64,000 nucleotides of DNA, from contig JAJYBU010000004.1 in assembly GCA_021778845.1 (NCBI GenBank), positions 99,137 to 163,136 of the forward strand. The letters run 5' to 3'. Below the pieces are notes generated by a model that worked only from the letters and a program-made list of their open reading frames with translations, ran no database searches and had not been told where the DNA came from. Position 1 is the stretch's first letter; every line of letters begins with the position of its first letter. Source of the DNA: Acidobacteriota bacterium (GTDB lineage Bacteria; Acidobacteriota; Terriglobia; Terriglobales; Acidobacteriaceae). Shown piece by piece: positions 30,584 to 40,083 of this stretch. Position numbers and translations under genes: made by a program.

Positions 30584-32503
30584 TTACTGCGGAGGTGGGG
30601 GTGCGGTGGTGGTGGACGCGGAGGGTGCCGTGGCCGGCGAAGCGAGGTTCGGATTGACAGTCGGGGCGACTGTGCTGGGCGCCTCGACGGGCTTCGCCTT
30701 CTGCTGCACGAAACGCTGCTTGACCTCACCCTTCTTGCGCTTGGGGTGCTTGTGCTTCTTGCTGGCAACTTCGTCTACGCCAGCGATGCCGAGGGGTGCA
30801 GCCTGCTGCTTTTCAGAGACGTCCTCGACGGGAGTTATTGCGACGGGACGCATCTCGGCCTTCGTCTCGGCCTTGGAGAGCTTCTCCTTGGCGGAACGCT
30901 CCTGGGCCTGGGCCTCGAGTTCCGAGATGCGCACCTTCTTGTGCGGACCTGTATCCTTGGCGGCAAACGGGTCCACATCTTCATCGGCACCCGTGCCGGT
31001 GGTGATGGAGGTGATGGATTCGCTGGGCGACATGGCAGCGCCCGGGGCCTGACCACCGATGGTCTTTCCGGAGGCGGTCTCAGCAATTCCGGTGGGAAGC
31101 GACTTCTCGGGAGCCTCACCGAAGCGAATCTTCTCGCGGCGGATCTTCTTGGGCTTGTAGGCCTTGCTCACGGTCTTGCCACCAGACTTGGCGTCCTGCT
31201 TGGCAGCGCGGGCAGCGCGCTTCTCGGCCAGGCGCTCACGTGCGGCTGCAAGCTCGACCTGGGCGCGGTTGGCCTTCTCCTGCTCGAGCCGCTGCTTGGC
31301 CAACACCTTCTTCTTGAGGGTAGGCCCCTTGTAGGCGGTGTACGCGATGACAGAGGAGTGAGCCTTCTGGCTCTGGGTGCCGGCATCTTCAAAGCCGGGA
31401 GCGACTTCCATGTAGGCGTCCTCGCGGGCCTTGGTGAGATAGGCGCGCAGGGCGGGCTGAAGCTGCTGGAAGTAGAGCGCCTCCTGAACCTTCTCTTCGA
31501 CAGCGGAGAGGGGCGGGACACCGGCTTGCTGGTGGTCGTCGACGTGCAGGATGACGTAGCCCTGGCGGGTGCGGATGGGTGGGGTATTGCCGCCGGCGGG
31601 AAGCGAGAAGGTCGCCTTCTCGAGGATGTCGCCGAGGGCGCCGCGCTTGAAGTCGCCGAGGTCGCCACCGGCAGAGGCGGTGGGTCCGCCGGAGGAGGTA
31701 CGGGCAAGATCGGCGAAGTTGCTACCGGCCTTCAGCTTGGCGGCAACACCGTCGGCCGTAGCCTTGGCAGCGTCGATCTGGGCCTGGGTTGCATTCTCCG
31801 GGGTAGGGATGAGGATCTCGCTGAGGTGGACCTGCTCGGGGAGAGCGAAGTCCTGCTGGTGGGCGTTGTAGTAGGCCAGCTCCTCGGCGTGGGTCATGTT
31901 GAGATGGCTGCCGACCTGATCGCGGACCACCTGCTGACGGATGATCTGATCGCGGATGTGCTGCTTGAAGTCCTCAAAGGAGACGCCCTGCGACGCTGCG
32001 GCCTTTTCGAGAGCCTCCATGGAGGGGAGGTTGTTCTTCTTGCGGATGTCGTCGAGCTCGCGCATGGTCTCGGCGTCGCCGGTGATGCCGAGTTCCTTGC
32101 CCTTGGAGAGCAGGAGCTGCTCATCGATCATGTCGCGGAGGAGATTGTGGACGCGGTCGTCGAGCTCGGCTTGGGAGATGTTGTCCTGGCGGGCCTGCTG
32201 GAGGAGCTGCTGCTCGGCGGCAGCGTACTCGGTGCGGGTGATGATCTGGTCGTTGATGCGCGCGACGGCATCTTCAACGATGGTGCCGTTGGGCGTGATG
32301 GGAGGAGGCGTGGGCAGCGGCGGAAGCGTGAGGTTGGAGGCCGGCGCGAAGCTGGCGCCAGCGGCCGGATAGCCGGACTGCTGCTCCTGCGCCAGCACAG
32401 CCGGGCCGGCTACGGCAGCTGCGGAGAGGACAAAGGTGGCTATGATGCTGGTGGCGGCCGTGAACCGGCCGTGGAGGTTGATGCGTGTTAGCTTCTCGGT
32501 CAT
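30584..32503 (-). CDS. SurA-like periplasmic peptidyl-prolyl isomerase with basic C-terminal extension
   Basis: 639 residues. A signal peptide (to about residue 38, AGPAVLAQ) precedes a SurA N-terminal chaperone domain (DAVARINDQIITRTEYAAAE, SQGVSFEDFKQHIRDQIIRQ). A parvulin domain follows at about 230-335 (QVHLSEILIPT, SSGGPTASAGGDLGDFKRGA, IRTRQGYVILHVDDH). The last 250 residues are lysine- and alanine-rich without a recognised fold. The family role is folding and delivery of outer-membrane proteins. The start follows AAGGAACGG. Confidence 0.87.
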   Translation of the reverse strand: MTEKLTRINLHGRFTAATSIIATFVLSAAAVAGPAVLAQEQQSGYPAAGASFAPASNLTLPPLPTPPPITPNGTIVEDAVARINDQIITRTEYAAAEQQLLQQARQDNISQAELDDRVHNLLRDMIDEQLLLSKGKELGITGDAETMRELDDIRKKNNLPSMEALEKAAASQGVSFEDFKQHIRDQIIRQQVVRDQVGSHLNMTHAEELAYYNAHQQDFALPEQVHLSEILIPTPENATQAQIDAAKATADGVAAKLKAGSNFADLARTSSGGPTASAGGDLGDFKRGALGDILEKATFSLPAGGNTPPIRTRQGYVILHVDDHQQAGVPPLSAVEEKVQEALYFQQLQPALRAYLTKAREDAYMEVAPGFEDAGTQSQKAHSSVIAYTAYKGPTLKKKVLAKQRLEQEKANRAQVELAAARERLAEKRAARAAKQDAKSGGKTVSKAYKPKKIRREKIRFGEAPEKSLPTGIAETASGKTIGGQAPGAAMSPSESITSITTGTGADEDVDPFAAKDTGPHKKVRISELEAQAQERSAKEKLSKAETKAEMRPVAITPVEDVSEKQQAAPLGIAGVDEVASKKHKHPKRKKGEVKQRFVQQKAKPVEAPSTVAPTVNPNLASPATAPSASTTTAPPPPQ

Positions 32504-32786
32504 CCGTTCCTTATGCAGATACGCCCATGCAGGGGGTGGAGCCTGCGGTCTGATGATGCTTTGACCGCGCGGCCTTGTAGAAGTTATCTGGCAGTTCCAT
32601 TCTACCCGCGCGGACGCTCCTGTGGGGGATGGGCAGGGGTGGGCTGGTGGGCAGGGTTCTGAGGAGGCGGCTCGGACGCGTTGGGAGAGGTGCGGGCTAA
32701 CGCGACGATGCTATACTCCGTCCAACTGGAGAGGGCTGCGACGATGCGGGTCCCACCGGCTTATTTACCCGAGGTTCTTCCCTTCC

Positions 32787-34400
32787 ATGATGGTTTCCCC
32801 AATGCGTCGCGCACTTTTTTCAGCAACGATTTTTTTAGCAGCCTGCGGGTTTGCCGGTTCGCTGGCCGGTGGCCGGGTGGCGGCACAATCGGCCACGGAT
32901 GAGTCCGCGCTGCGTGACTCGATGAAGCAGTTTACGGACGTATATGCGCTGGTGGAGGCGAACTACGCGAACAAACTGGACCAGGACCACGTAGACAAAG
33001 CCATCTACGACGGGGCGATCCCGGGGATGCTGCACGTGCTGGACCCGCACTCGAACTTCTACGATCCGAAGGCCTATGCGCAGATGCGCGAGGACCAGAG
33101 CGGCAAGTACTACGGCGTGGGCATGCGGATCCAGATGGAGAACAGCAAGGTCGTGGTGGTGGTTCCCATGGAGGGAACGCCCGCGTATCGAGCGGGAATC
33201 CGGCCGGGCGACGTGATCATGGCGGTAGATGGAAAGTCTGCCGAACACATGGACACGGTGGCGGTGGCGGCGCTGCTGAAGGGACCGCGAGGAACGCATG
33301 TGTCGGTGACGATGGCTCGTGAGGGAACGCCCAAGCCGCTGGTGTTTGACCTGACGCGCGATGAGATTCCGGAGAACTCGGTAGACCTGGCGTTCATGAT
33401 CCGGCCTGGGATTGGGTATATCCGCATCACGAACGAGATGGAGACGACCTCGCGCGAGGTGCAGCAGGCGCTGGACAAGTTCGGGCCGAACCTGCAGGGG
33501 CTGGTGATCGATCTGCGCGATAACCCGGGCGGACTGCTGAACCAGGCGGTGGATGTGTGCGACAAGTTCCTGCAGAAGGGGCAGGTGGTGGTGTCGCAAC
33601 GGGCGCGCAAGGGCGTGTTCCCGGACCAGGTGTATACGGTTCCGAGCGGCTCGAGCGCGAAGTACCCGATTGTGGTGCTCGTGGACCGGAACACGGCTTC
33701 GGCTGCGGAGATTATCTCGGGCGCGCTGCAGGACCATGATCGCGCGCTGATTGTCGGCGAGACGACATTCGGAAAGGGACTGGTGCAGACCGTCTTCCCA
33801 ATCGCCGAAGACAGCGGGCTGGCGCTGACCACTTACCACTACTTCACACCTTCGGGACGGCTGATCCAGCGCGATTACAACGGAGTTTCGCTGTACGACT
33901 ACTATTACGTGCGCAATGACGCTCTGCCCGCCAACGATACGAATAAAGAGGTCGAGAAGACCGATGCGGGACGCATTGTGTATGGCGGCGGCGGCATCAC
34001 TCCGGATGAAAAGATTCCGGCGATGAAGTCGAATCACTTTGAAGATGAGATGCTGATGCACTATGCCTTCTTCGACTTCAGCAAGCGCTATCTGTCGAAC
34101 CACACGGTGACTAAAGACCTGGTGGTGGACGCTGCCATGCAGCAGCAGTTCAAGGACTTCCTGAGGGCACAGAAGATCGACTTTACCGACAAGGAGTTTG
34201 CCGACAACCTGGACTGGGTGAAGGCGCGAATCAAGACGGAGTTGTTTACGTCGCAGTTTGGACAGGCGGCCGGCGCTCAGGTCATCACGGAGTGGGACCC
34301 GCAGGTGAACGCAGCGCTGAAATATATGCCAGAGGCGCTGGCGCTGGAGAACCATACGCTGCCGGCGGAACAGAAGACGCAGACGGCGAGTACGAAGTAG
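32787..34400 (+). CDS. Carboxyl-terminal processing protease (S41A, CtpA type)
   Basis: About 537 residues from the tandem ATG pair at 32787. An uncleaved or cleaved N-terminal signal (LFSATIFLAACGFAGSLAGG) is followed by an N-terminal domain and a PDZ domain at about 120-200 (YYGVGMRIQMENSKVVVVVP, GIRPGDVIMAVDGKSAE). The S41 core shows GLVIDLRDNPGG, the nucleophile serine in RNTASAAEIISGALQD and the lysine in ETTFGKGLVQTV. It degrades or processes periplasmic proteins at their C-termini. Divergent from the SurA-like gene, and both act in the periplasm. Confidence 0.9.
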   Translation: MMVSPMRRALFSATIFLAACGFAGSLAGGRVAAQSATDESALRDSMKQFTDVYALVEANYANKLDQDHVDKAIYDGAIPGMLHVLDPHSNFYDPKAYAQMREDQSGKYYGVGMRIQMENSKVVVVVPMEGTPAYRAGIRPGDVIMAVDGKSAEHMDTVAVAALLKGPRGTHVSVTMAREGTPKPLVFDLTRDEIPENSVDLAFMIRPGIGYIRITNEMETTSREVQQALDKFGPNLQGLVIDLRDNPGGLLNQAVDVCDKFLQKGQVVVSQRARKGVFPDQVYTVPSGSSAKYPIVVLVDRNTASAAEIISGALQDHDRALIVGETTFGKGLVQTVFPIAEDSGLALTTYHYFTPSGRLIQRDYNGVSLYDYYYVRNDALPANDTNKEVEKTDAGRIVYGGGGITPDEKIPAMKSNHFEDEMLMHYAFFDFSKRYLSNHTVTKDLVVDAAMQQQFKDFLRAQKIDFTDKEFADNLDWVKARIKTELFTSQFGQAAGAQVITEWDPQVNAALKYMPEALALENHTLPAEQKTQTASTK

Positions 34401-34429
34401 GGGTCTGGCGACAAGTCAGCAGAGGGAAA

Positions 34430-34467
34430 CACGAAGGCCGCGCTGAGGAGCGCGGCCTTCGTGTTTG
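34430..34467 (+). terminator. Rho-independent terminator of the S41 protease gene
   Basis: Perfect 15-base stem CACGAAGGCCGCGCT (34430-34444) / AGCGCGGCCTTCGTG (34449-34463), loop GAGG, then TTTGT. It starts 29 bases after the stop. Confidence 0.85.
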
Positions 34468-34504
34468 TAGCGTCGAACGCTGCGGATGGGGCAGCGTGAA
34501 AGGC

Positions 34505-34579
34505 TGGAGCGGGAGACCGGGATCGAACCGGCGACATTCAGCTTGGGAAGCTGACGTTCTGCCACTGAACTACTCCCGC
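34505..34579 (-). tRNA. tRNA-Gly(CCC)
   Basis: Minus-strand cloverleaf: acceptor GCGGGAG / CTCCCGC, D arm GTTCAGTGGCAGAAC, anticodon stem TCAGC/GCTGA with loop TTCCCAA (anticodon CCC), and T arm GCCGGTTCGATCCCGGT. The discriminator is U and the CCA end is encoded. Reads GGG codons. It lies convergent to ctpA. Confidence 0.95.
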
Positions 34580-34643
34580 CCTGAAGACAGATTATAACGC
34601 GTGGGGAGTGGATGGGGTGGACCGACGAGGATGAGAGCGCGCG

Positions 34644-34660
34644 CGTGACTGAAATCACAT
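34644..34660. promoter_or_regulatory. CRP/FNR-family-like operator ahead of the universal stress gene
   Basis: CGTGACTGAAATCACAT contains GTGA-N6-TCAC, the core of CRP-type sites. It is centred about 88 bases before the ATG at 34740, where activators of this family often bind. This is a motif match by eye; the regulator is not in the window. Confidence 0.4.
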
Positions 34661-34739
34661 ACTTGGACATGCGGCAGGCGGAACATTCCAATCAACACTG
34701 AGGCTCGGCGAGCGCAGGGGCGCCGGGAGAGGAGCGTGT

Positions 34740-35624
34740 ATGCCATCGGTGGCAACGTTCAGATGCAACGCGGTGAGGCGGGTGGTGTTCGGCACGGATT
34801 TTTCTCCGGTTGCGGAGAGAGCTGCGACGTATGCGCGGGGACTGGCGCTGAGCTTTTCGGCGAAGGTGGATGTGGTGCATGTGTTCGATCCGGACCTGTT
34901 TCTGAATGATGATGAGCCGCGGCTGCGCACGTTCGACGAGCGGTTGGAGGTGCGCTCGAAGCGGCTGGATGCGCTTGGAGCTGCGTTCTCGGCGATGGGG
35001 GTCTGGACGAAGACGGAGTTGGCCGTCGCACAGCCTTCGTGGGCGGGATTACTGAAGGCGGCGGAGGACGCGAGCGCGGACCTGATCGTGGTGGCGACGC
35101 GGTCGAAGGCGCAACTGAAGCGGCTGTTTGTGGGATCGACGGTGGAGGAGTTGATCCGGCATGCGACGCAGCCGGTGTTGACGGTGGGGCCGCATGCGGC
35201 GGTGGTGGAGGATGGGCCGCTGCGCTTCAAGAGGATTGTGTATGCGACGGACTTTACCCCGGAGGCGGAGAAGGCGGCGCAGTGTGCGCTTTCGTTTGCC
35301 CTGCATGATGGAGCGAGCGTGCACGTGTGCCACGTGGTGGATTGCCGGGCAAATCCGCCGGAGATGGAGGACGCGGCAGATGGAGAGGTGCGGGAGAACC
35401 TGGAGCGGCTGATCGCCGCGTCGCCGCTGGGCGAGTATGGGTGCGAACTGACGGTCGCCTATGGAGCGCCGGCGCAGGCCATCCTGGCGCTGGCGGAGAA
35501 GGTGAATGCGGACCTGATCGTGCTGGGACCGCGAAGACATTCGTTCTGGCTGACGCATGTGAGGCGCGGGGTTTCGCTGGAGGTGCTGGCGAAGGCGCAG
35601 TGTCCGGTGCTGACGGTTCACTGA
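34740..35624 (+). CDS. Tandem universal stress protein
   Basis: 294 residues made of two UspA-like domains, about 12-150 (VRRVVFGTDFSPVAERAATY) and 163-294 (FKRIVYATDFTPEAEKAAQC). Both keep the closing strand (ATQPVLTVGP, AQCPVLTVH). The nucleotide-binding G-2x-G-9x-G(S/T) motif is degraded: the first domain reads ATRSKAQLKRLFVGSTVEE and the second LGPRRHSFWLTHVRRGVS. ATP binding is therefore doubtful, at least in domain 2. A CRP-like site precedes it and a PsiE-like gene follows 45 bases later. Confidence 0.88.
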   Translation: MPSVATFRCNAVRRVVFGTDFSPVAERAATYARGLALSFSAKVDVVHVFDPDLFLNDDEPRLRTFDERLEVRSKRLDALGAAFSAMGVWTKTELAVAQPSWAGLLKAAEDASADLIVVATRSKAQLKRLFVGSTVEELIRHATQPVLTVGPHAAVVEDGPLRFKRIVYATDFTPEAEKAAQCALSFALHDGASVHVCHVVDCRANPPEMEDAADGEVRENLERLIAASPLGEYGCELTVAYGAPAQAILALAEKVNADLIVLGPRRHSFWLTHVRRGVSLEVLAKAQCPVLTVH

Positions 35625-35669
35625 GGCGCAGAGAAGGCTGAGACAGCGAGCGAGGGAGGGACCAACGCA

Positions 35670-36149
35670 ATGGCAGACAACGAACGGTACCGCCCGTATC
35701 TGTTCCTGGGGCACGTGGAGACGACAATTTATGTGGTGCTCGGCGTCCTGCTGGGAGCGACGGCGATTCTTGCCATCGCCGGCTGCCTGCCTCTGTTTGT
35801 TGCGGATGTTCGCGACCTGACGGGCACTGCTGCGATCTTTGTGCTGATCGACCGGCTGCTGCTGGTGCTGATGCTGGTGGAACTGCTGCACACGGTGAGA
35901 ATTTCGATTCGTTCGCATTCGCTCTTTGTGGAGCCATTCCTGGTGATTGGATTGATCGCAATCATCCGGCGGACGCTGGTGCTCACGCTGCAGGCCGAGG
36001 ACTTCACGCGCAATACGGCTTGGACCTCGGATATCGAATCGCATTTCCGCGCGTCCATGATTGAGGCGGGCATTCTGGCGTTGCTGATCAGCGTGCTGGT
36101 GGCATCAATCTATGTGATCCGGAAGACCAAGGACACTGAGACGCTGTAG
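35670..36149 (+). CDS. PsiE-like phosphate-starvation-inducible membrane protein
   Basis: 159 residues with four membrane segments (about 17-40, 52-75, 88-107, 130-150). It resembles the PsiE family: LIDRLLLVLMLVELLHTVRI and EPFLVIGLIAIIRRTLVLTL are the conserved parts. The biochemical role of PsiE is unknown. GAGGGAGGGACC precedes the start. The gene probably forms a unit with the universal stress protein. Confidence 0.8.
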   Translation: MADNERYRPYLFLGHVETTIYVVLGVLLGATAILAIAGCLPLFVADVRDLTGTAAIFVLIDRLLLVLMLVELLHTVRISIRSHSLFVEPFLVIGLIAIIRRTLVLTLQAEDFTRNTAWTSDIESHFRASMIEAGILALLISVLVASIYVIRKTKDTETL

Positions 36150-36313
36150 TGCGCTCGCTTCCCTGCTTCGCTTCACTGGAGCGAATTTAGCGGACTCACA
36201 GCAAAGTTTGCCGCTAACAAGCCTTATGATGATCAGGTCGAAGGAGTGCTGGTTTGCGCCAGCGAGTTCCCGACTTCGCACCAAGTTGACAAGAGAATGA
36301 GGAGACGACTGCA

Positions 36314-38983
36314 TTGAAACGTTTAGGGATTCTTCTGCTATTACTCGCGGCCGGAACATGCAGCCCTTCTGGGGTTAGTGCACAGACACAGAAGGAGGCT
36401 GGGACCGTGCGGGCGACGCTGCCCAATGGGATGCGGGTCGTGATCATTCACAATTCGCTGGCCCCTGTAGCGACGGTGCAGATGAATTTCACGGTGGGTG
36501 GCGATGAGACTCCCGAGGGATTTCCGGGGATGGCGCACGCGCAGGAGCACATGGCGTTTCGCGGCTGCACGGGGATGACCGCAGACCAGACGGCGGCGAT
36601 CTATGCGCAACTGGGCGGCCAGAATAATGCTGATACGCAGCAGAATATTACGCAATACTTTGCGACAGTTCCGGCTGCGGATGTGGAGGTGGCGCTGCAG
36701 GCGCAGGCGGCTTGCCTGCGCGGGATCGACAATTCGGAGGCGGAGTGGACGAAGGAGCGCGGGGCGATTGAGCAGGAGGTGGCGCGTGACCTCTCGAACC
36801 CGACCTACAAGTTCATCGATCGCATGAACGCGGATATGTTCGCGGGGACGCCGTATGCGCATGATCCGCTGGGGACGAAGAGTTCTTTTGATGCGACAAC
36901 GGGCGAGATGCTGAAGGCGTTTTATACAAAGTGGTACTCGCCGAGCAATGCGATTCTGGTGATCGTTGGCGATGTGGACCCGGCGGCAACGATGGCCAAG
37001 ATCAAGGAGTTATTTGGCGCGATTCCCAGCCACCCTTTGCCGGCGCGGCCTGCGGTGAACCTGAGCCCGGTGAAGTCGGAGACCTTTACGCTGGACAGCA
37101 ACCTTCCGTACACGCTTGGCTTTATTTCATACCGGCTGCCGGGAACGGACTCTCCGGATTATGCTGCGAGCCAGATTCTGTCCGATGTGTTGAGCAGCGA
37201 GCGCGGAGATCTCTACGCCATGGTGCCTGCGGGCAAGGCACTGGCGGCGGAGTTTGGCATGGCAGAGACGTATCCGAAGGCGAGCGTGGGCTATGGTGTG
37301 GTGGCGGAGCCGGCGCAAGTGGATGCGAACGACGCCATCAAGGAGATGCGGGCGATTCTGGCGAACTACGCGGCGAAGGGTGTGCCCGCAGATCTGGTGG
37401 ATGCGGCCAAGCGCAGTGAGGTGGCTGCGGCGGAGTTTCAACGGAACTCGATTCCGGGCCTCGCGAATGTCTGGTCGAATGCGCTGGCGGCGGAGGGACG
37501 GACGTCGCCGGACGAGGATGTGGAAGCGCTGCGACGCGTGACGCTGGCAGATGTGAACCGCGTGGCCAAGGAGTATCTCGCAGACCAGAACTCGATTACG
37601 GCGATTCTGAAGCCGGTGCCGACAGGGCAGCCGGTGGCTGGCAAGGGATTCGGCGGCGCGGAAGAGGTGACGTCGGCTCCGACTAAGCCAGTGGTGCTGC
37701 CAGCGTGGGCAGCGACTGCGCTGGATGAGTTGAAGGTGCCGACGAACTATGTGCAGGTGTCGGATACGATGTTGCCGAATGGTATCCGTCTGGTGGTGAA
37801 GCGGGACCCGATCAGTCCGACGGTGACGGTGCTGGGAAGGGTGAAGCACAACTCCGACATGCAGACGGCGACAGGAATGGATGGCGTCGCGGACGTGCTG
37901 GATGGGCTTTATTCCTATGGAACGCAGACGATGGATCGGCTTGCGTTCCAGAAGGCGCTGGATGATATCGCGGCCAATGAGAGTGCGGGCTACAGCTTCT
38001 CTCTAAGCGTGCTGAAGGAACATTTTTCAAGGGGCGTTGAGTTGCTGGCGGACAATGAATTGCATCCCGCGCTGCCAGCGCAGGCGTTCGCAGTGGTGAG
38101 GCAGCAGACGTCGCAGTTTGTGGCGGGCAACCTGATGAGCCCTTCGTACCGGACCTCGCGTGCGCTGGATGTTGCACTGCTGCCGGCGGGCGATCCTTCG
38201 CTGCGCGAGTCGACGCCCGCTACGCTGGCGAAGGTCACGCTGAACGATGTGAAGCAGTTCCACGACAGCACGGTGCGGCCTGACATGACGACGATCGTGG
38301 TAATCGGGGATGTGTCTCCAGAAGAGGCGAAGGCCGTGATCGAGAAGTGGTTCGGCGACTGGAAGGCCACCGGGCCGAAGCCCGATACGACACTGCCGCC
38401 GGTTCCGGTGAATAAGTCGTCGGCTGCGAATGTGGCCGACGCACAGGCCGTGCAGGACTCGGTGTATCTTTCAGAGCAGTTGAACCTCAATCGCTTCGAT
38501 CCGGACTACTATCCTTTGCAGTTGGGCAACCATGTGCTGGGCGGTGGGTTTTATGCGACGCGGCTCTACCATGATCTGCGGCAGGTGGCGGGTTATGTGT
38601 ACTACGTCAGCGTGAGCCTTGGGGCCTCGAAGACGAGAGCCACGTATACGGTGGAGTATGGGTGCAACCCGGAGAATGTCTCGAAGGCGAGAGCGTTGGT
38701 GCAGCGCGATCTGAATCAGATGCGGACGCAGGATGTGTCGGCGGATGAATTGCATCAGGCGAAGGCGTTGCTGCTGCGGCAGATTCCGCTGGGCGAGTCG
38801 AGCGAGGAGGCCGTGGCGCGAGGCATCCTGGGACGCGCAGAGATCGGGCTGCCGCTGGATGAGCCGATCCTCGCGGCGAAGAAGTACTTTGAGTTGACTG
38901 CTGACCAGGTGAAGGCTGCGTTCTTCAAGGATGTTCGTCCGGATGATCTGGTCCAGGTGGTGCGCGGGCCGGCGCCGCAGTAG
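36314..38983 (+). CDS. Periplasmic M16 family zinc metallopeptidase
   Basis: 889 residues, two tandem M16 halves (pitrilysin/PqqL-like). The start appears to be TTG at 36314, 8 bases after GGAGA, and gives a signal peptide ending SGVSAQ. The first half carries the inverted zinc motif HAQEHMAFRG (HxxEH) and the third ligand region KERGAIEQEVARDL. The second half (from about residue 480, QVSDTMLPNGIRLVVKRDP) lacks HxxEH, as is usual for the inactive partner half. It likely degrades peptides in the periplasm. Confidence 0.88.
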   Translation: MKRLGILLLLLAAGTCSPSGVSAQTQKEAGTVRATLPNGMRVVIIHNSLAPVATVQMNFTVGGDETPEGFPGMAHAQEHMAFRGCTGMTADQTAAIYAQLGGQNNADTQQNITQYFATVPAADVEVALQAQAACLRGIDNSEAEWTKERGAIEQEVARDLSNPTYKFIDRMNADMFAGTPYAHDPLGTKSSFDATTGEMLKAFYTKWYSPSNAILVIVGDVDPAATMAKIKELFGAIPSHPLPARPAVNLSPVKSETFTLDSNLPYTLGFISYRLPGTDSPDYAASQILSDVLSSERGDLYAMVPAGKALAAEFGMAETYPKASVGYGVVAEPAQVDANDAIKEMRAILANYAAKGVPADLVDAAKRSEVAAAEFQRNSIPGLANVWSNALAAEGRTSPDEDVEALRRVTLADVNRVAKEYLADQNSITAILKPVPTGQPVAGKGFGGAEEVTSAPTKPVVLPAWAATALDELKVPTNYVQVSDTMLPNGIRLVVKRDPISPTVTVLGRVKHNSDMQTATGMDGVADVLDGLYSYGTQTMDRLAFQKALDDIAANESAGYSFSLSVLKEHFSRGVELLADNELHPALPAQAFAVVRQQTSQFVAGNLMSPSYRTSRALDVALLPAGDPSLRESTPATLAKVTLNDVKQFHDSTVRPDMTTIVVIGDVSPEEAKAVIEKWFGDWKATGPKPDTTLPPVPVNKSSAANVADAQAVQDSVYLSEQLNLNRFDPDYYPLQLGNHVLGGGFYATRLYHDLRQVAGYVYYVSVSLGASKTRATYTVEYGCNPENVSKARALVQRDLNQMRTQDVSADELHQAKALLLRQIPLGESSEEAVARGILGRAEIGLPLDEPILAAKKYFELTADQVKAAFFKDVRPDDLVQVVRGPAPQ

Positions 38984-39007
38984 CAGTCGTTCGCAGCTAT
39001 TAACAAA

Positions 39008-39044
39008 GGGGACGAGGCTCGACAGGGCTCGTCCCCTGCTTCTT
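39008..39044 (+). terminator. Terminator-like hairpin after the M16 gene
   Basis: Stem GGGGACGAG (39008-39016) / CTCGTCCCC (39028-39036), then TGCTTCTTT. The T-tract is broken, so efficiency is uncertain. Confidence 0.65.
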
Positions 39045-39158
39045 TGCCTCAAAGACGACCTGCCCGGCGGGATTGGCGAAGCGGGTACGGGTGGGCTGCG
39101 GAGGGACTTTGGGGTAGGCGGGGTGACAGGGTACACTCCACTGAGAGAAGGGGTGAAT

Positions 39159-39599
39159 TTGACTGATTCAACCTCAAACCGCAGCAGCATGACGCTGGAG
39201 TCGGAGCTGGCGAGCGTGGAGCCGGTGGAGACGCGGGCCGAGCAGTTGGCGCGCGATGCGGGCTTCGATGAAGATACCGCCAGCCAGATTGCGATGATCT
39301 CGCGCGAGGCGGTGATCAACGCGATTCTGCATGGGAACAAGAAGGATCCGGCCAAGCAGGTGCGCGTAAGCTTCGAACTGAACGACGATGCACTGCGGAT
39401 CACGATTGCGGACCAGGGTGGCGGGCTGGACCCGGATGCGGTGCCCGATCCTTGCGCGCCGGAGAATATTCTGCGCGGATCGGGGCGGGGGATATTCCTG
39501 ATGCGGGCCATTATGGATGAGGTACACTTTCACCAGTTGAACCCAGGAACAGAAATCGAGTTGGTCAAACACAGAGTTCATAAGGAGCCACAGGCATGA
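39159..39599 (+). CDS. RsbW/SpoIIAB-like anti-sigma factor (ATP-binding serine kinase fold)
   Basis: About 146 residues. GHKL ATPase boxes are clear: N box SREAVINAILHGNKKDP, G1 box IADQGGGLDPDAV and G2 box GSGRGIFLMRAIMDEV. In the family such proteins bind a sigma factor or phosphorylate a STAS antagonist. A TTG at 39159 with GAAGGGG upstream is the likeliest start; a GTG at 39153 is also in frame. The stop overlaps the ATG of the STAS gene (ATGA), so the two are translationally coupled partners. No sigma factor gene is nearby. Confidence 0.85.
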   Translation: MTDSTSNRSSMTLESELASVEPVETRAEQLARDAGFDEDTASQIAMISREAVINAILHGNKKDPAKQVRVSFELNDDALRITIADQGGGLDPDAVPDPCAPENILRGSGRGIFLMRAIMDEVHFHQLNPGTEIELVKHRVHKEPQA

Positions 39600-39940
39600 G
39601 CATGAAGTTCACCACCCGGGAAGTCAGTGGAGTTACGATCGTGGATTTGAGTGGGAAGATTACCCTGGGCGAGGGCGGCCTGACGCTGCGCGAAGAGGTG
39701 CGGAGCCTGGTGACTGCGGGGTCAAAGAAGATTCTGCTGAATCTGGCCGGGGTGAATTACATTGACAGCTCCGGGCTGGGCGAACTGGTGAGTGCGTTTA
39801 CGGCGGTGAAGAATGCCGGCGGCGAGCTCAAGCTGCTGAACCTGACCAGCAAGGTCCGCGACCTGCTGGTGATTACCAAGCTCCTCACCGTCTTTGATGT
39901 TCGCGACGATGAGGCCGCTGCCGTCGCGTCGTTCGCGTAG
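39596..39940 (+). CDS. STAS-domain anti-sigma factor antagonist (RsbV/SpoIIAA-like)
   Basis: 114 residues, a single STAS domain (VTIVDLSGKITLGEGGLTLR ... ILLNLAGVNYIDSSGLGELV). The phospho-acceptor serine of the family lies in DSSGLGEL. It is coupled to the kinase-like gene through ATGA. Together they form a partner-switch module whose output is not encoded in the window. A strong hairpin terminator follows. Confidence 0.9.
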   Translation: MSMKFTTREVSGVTIVDLSGKITLGEGGLTLREEVRSLVTAGSKKILLNLAGVNYIDSSGLGELVSAFTAVKNAGGELKLLNLTSKVRDLLVITKLLTVFDVRDDEAAAVASFA

Positions 39941-39964
39941 ACGCTTCCTGACGATTTGATGCTG

Positions 39965-40000
39965 GCAACACGGCGCGTCACTGACGCGCCGTGTTGCTTT
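39965..40000 (+). terminator. Hairpin terminator of the RsbW/RsbV-like pair
   Basis: A near-perfect inverted repeat CAACACGGCGCGTCA (39966-39980) / TGACGCGCCGTGTTG (39982-39996), followed by CTTTGTTG. The inner bases must open to form a loop. Confidence 0.75.
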
Positions 40001-40083
40001 GTTGCGGCTGAGGACCATGCTGAGCCAGGGCTTGCCTGCAGCTTGCCGCTGTAAGATTCCTTGGAGCGCAAAGGGGGATCTCG

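Noticed and set aside
30443..32491. A 682-codon plus-strand open frame
   Set aside because: Antisense to the SurA-like gene; Leu/Gly-rich with no domain.
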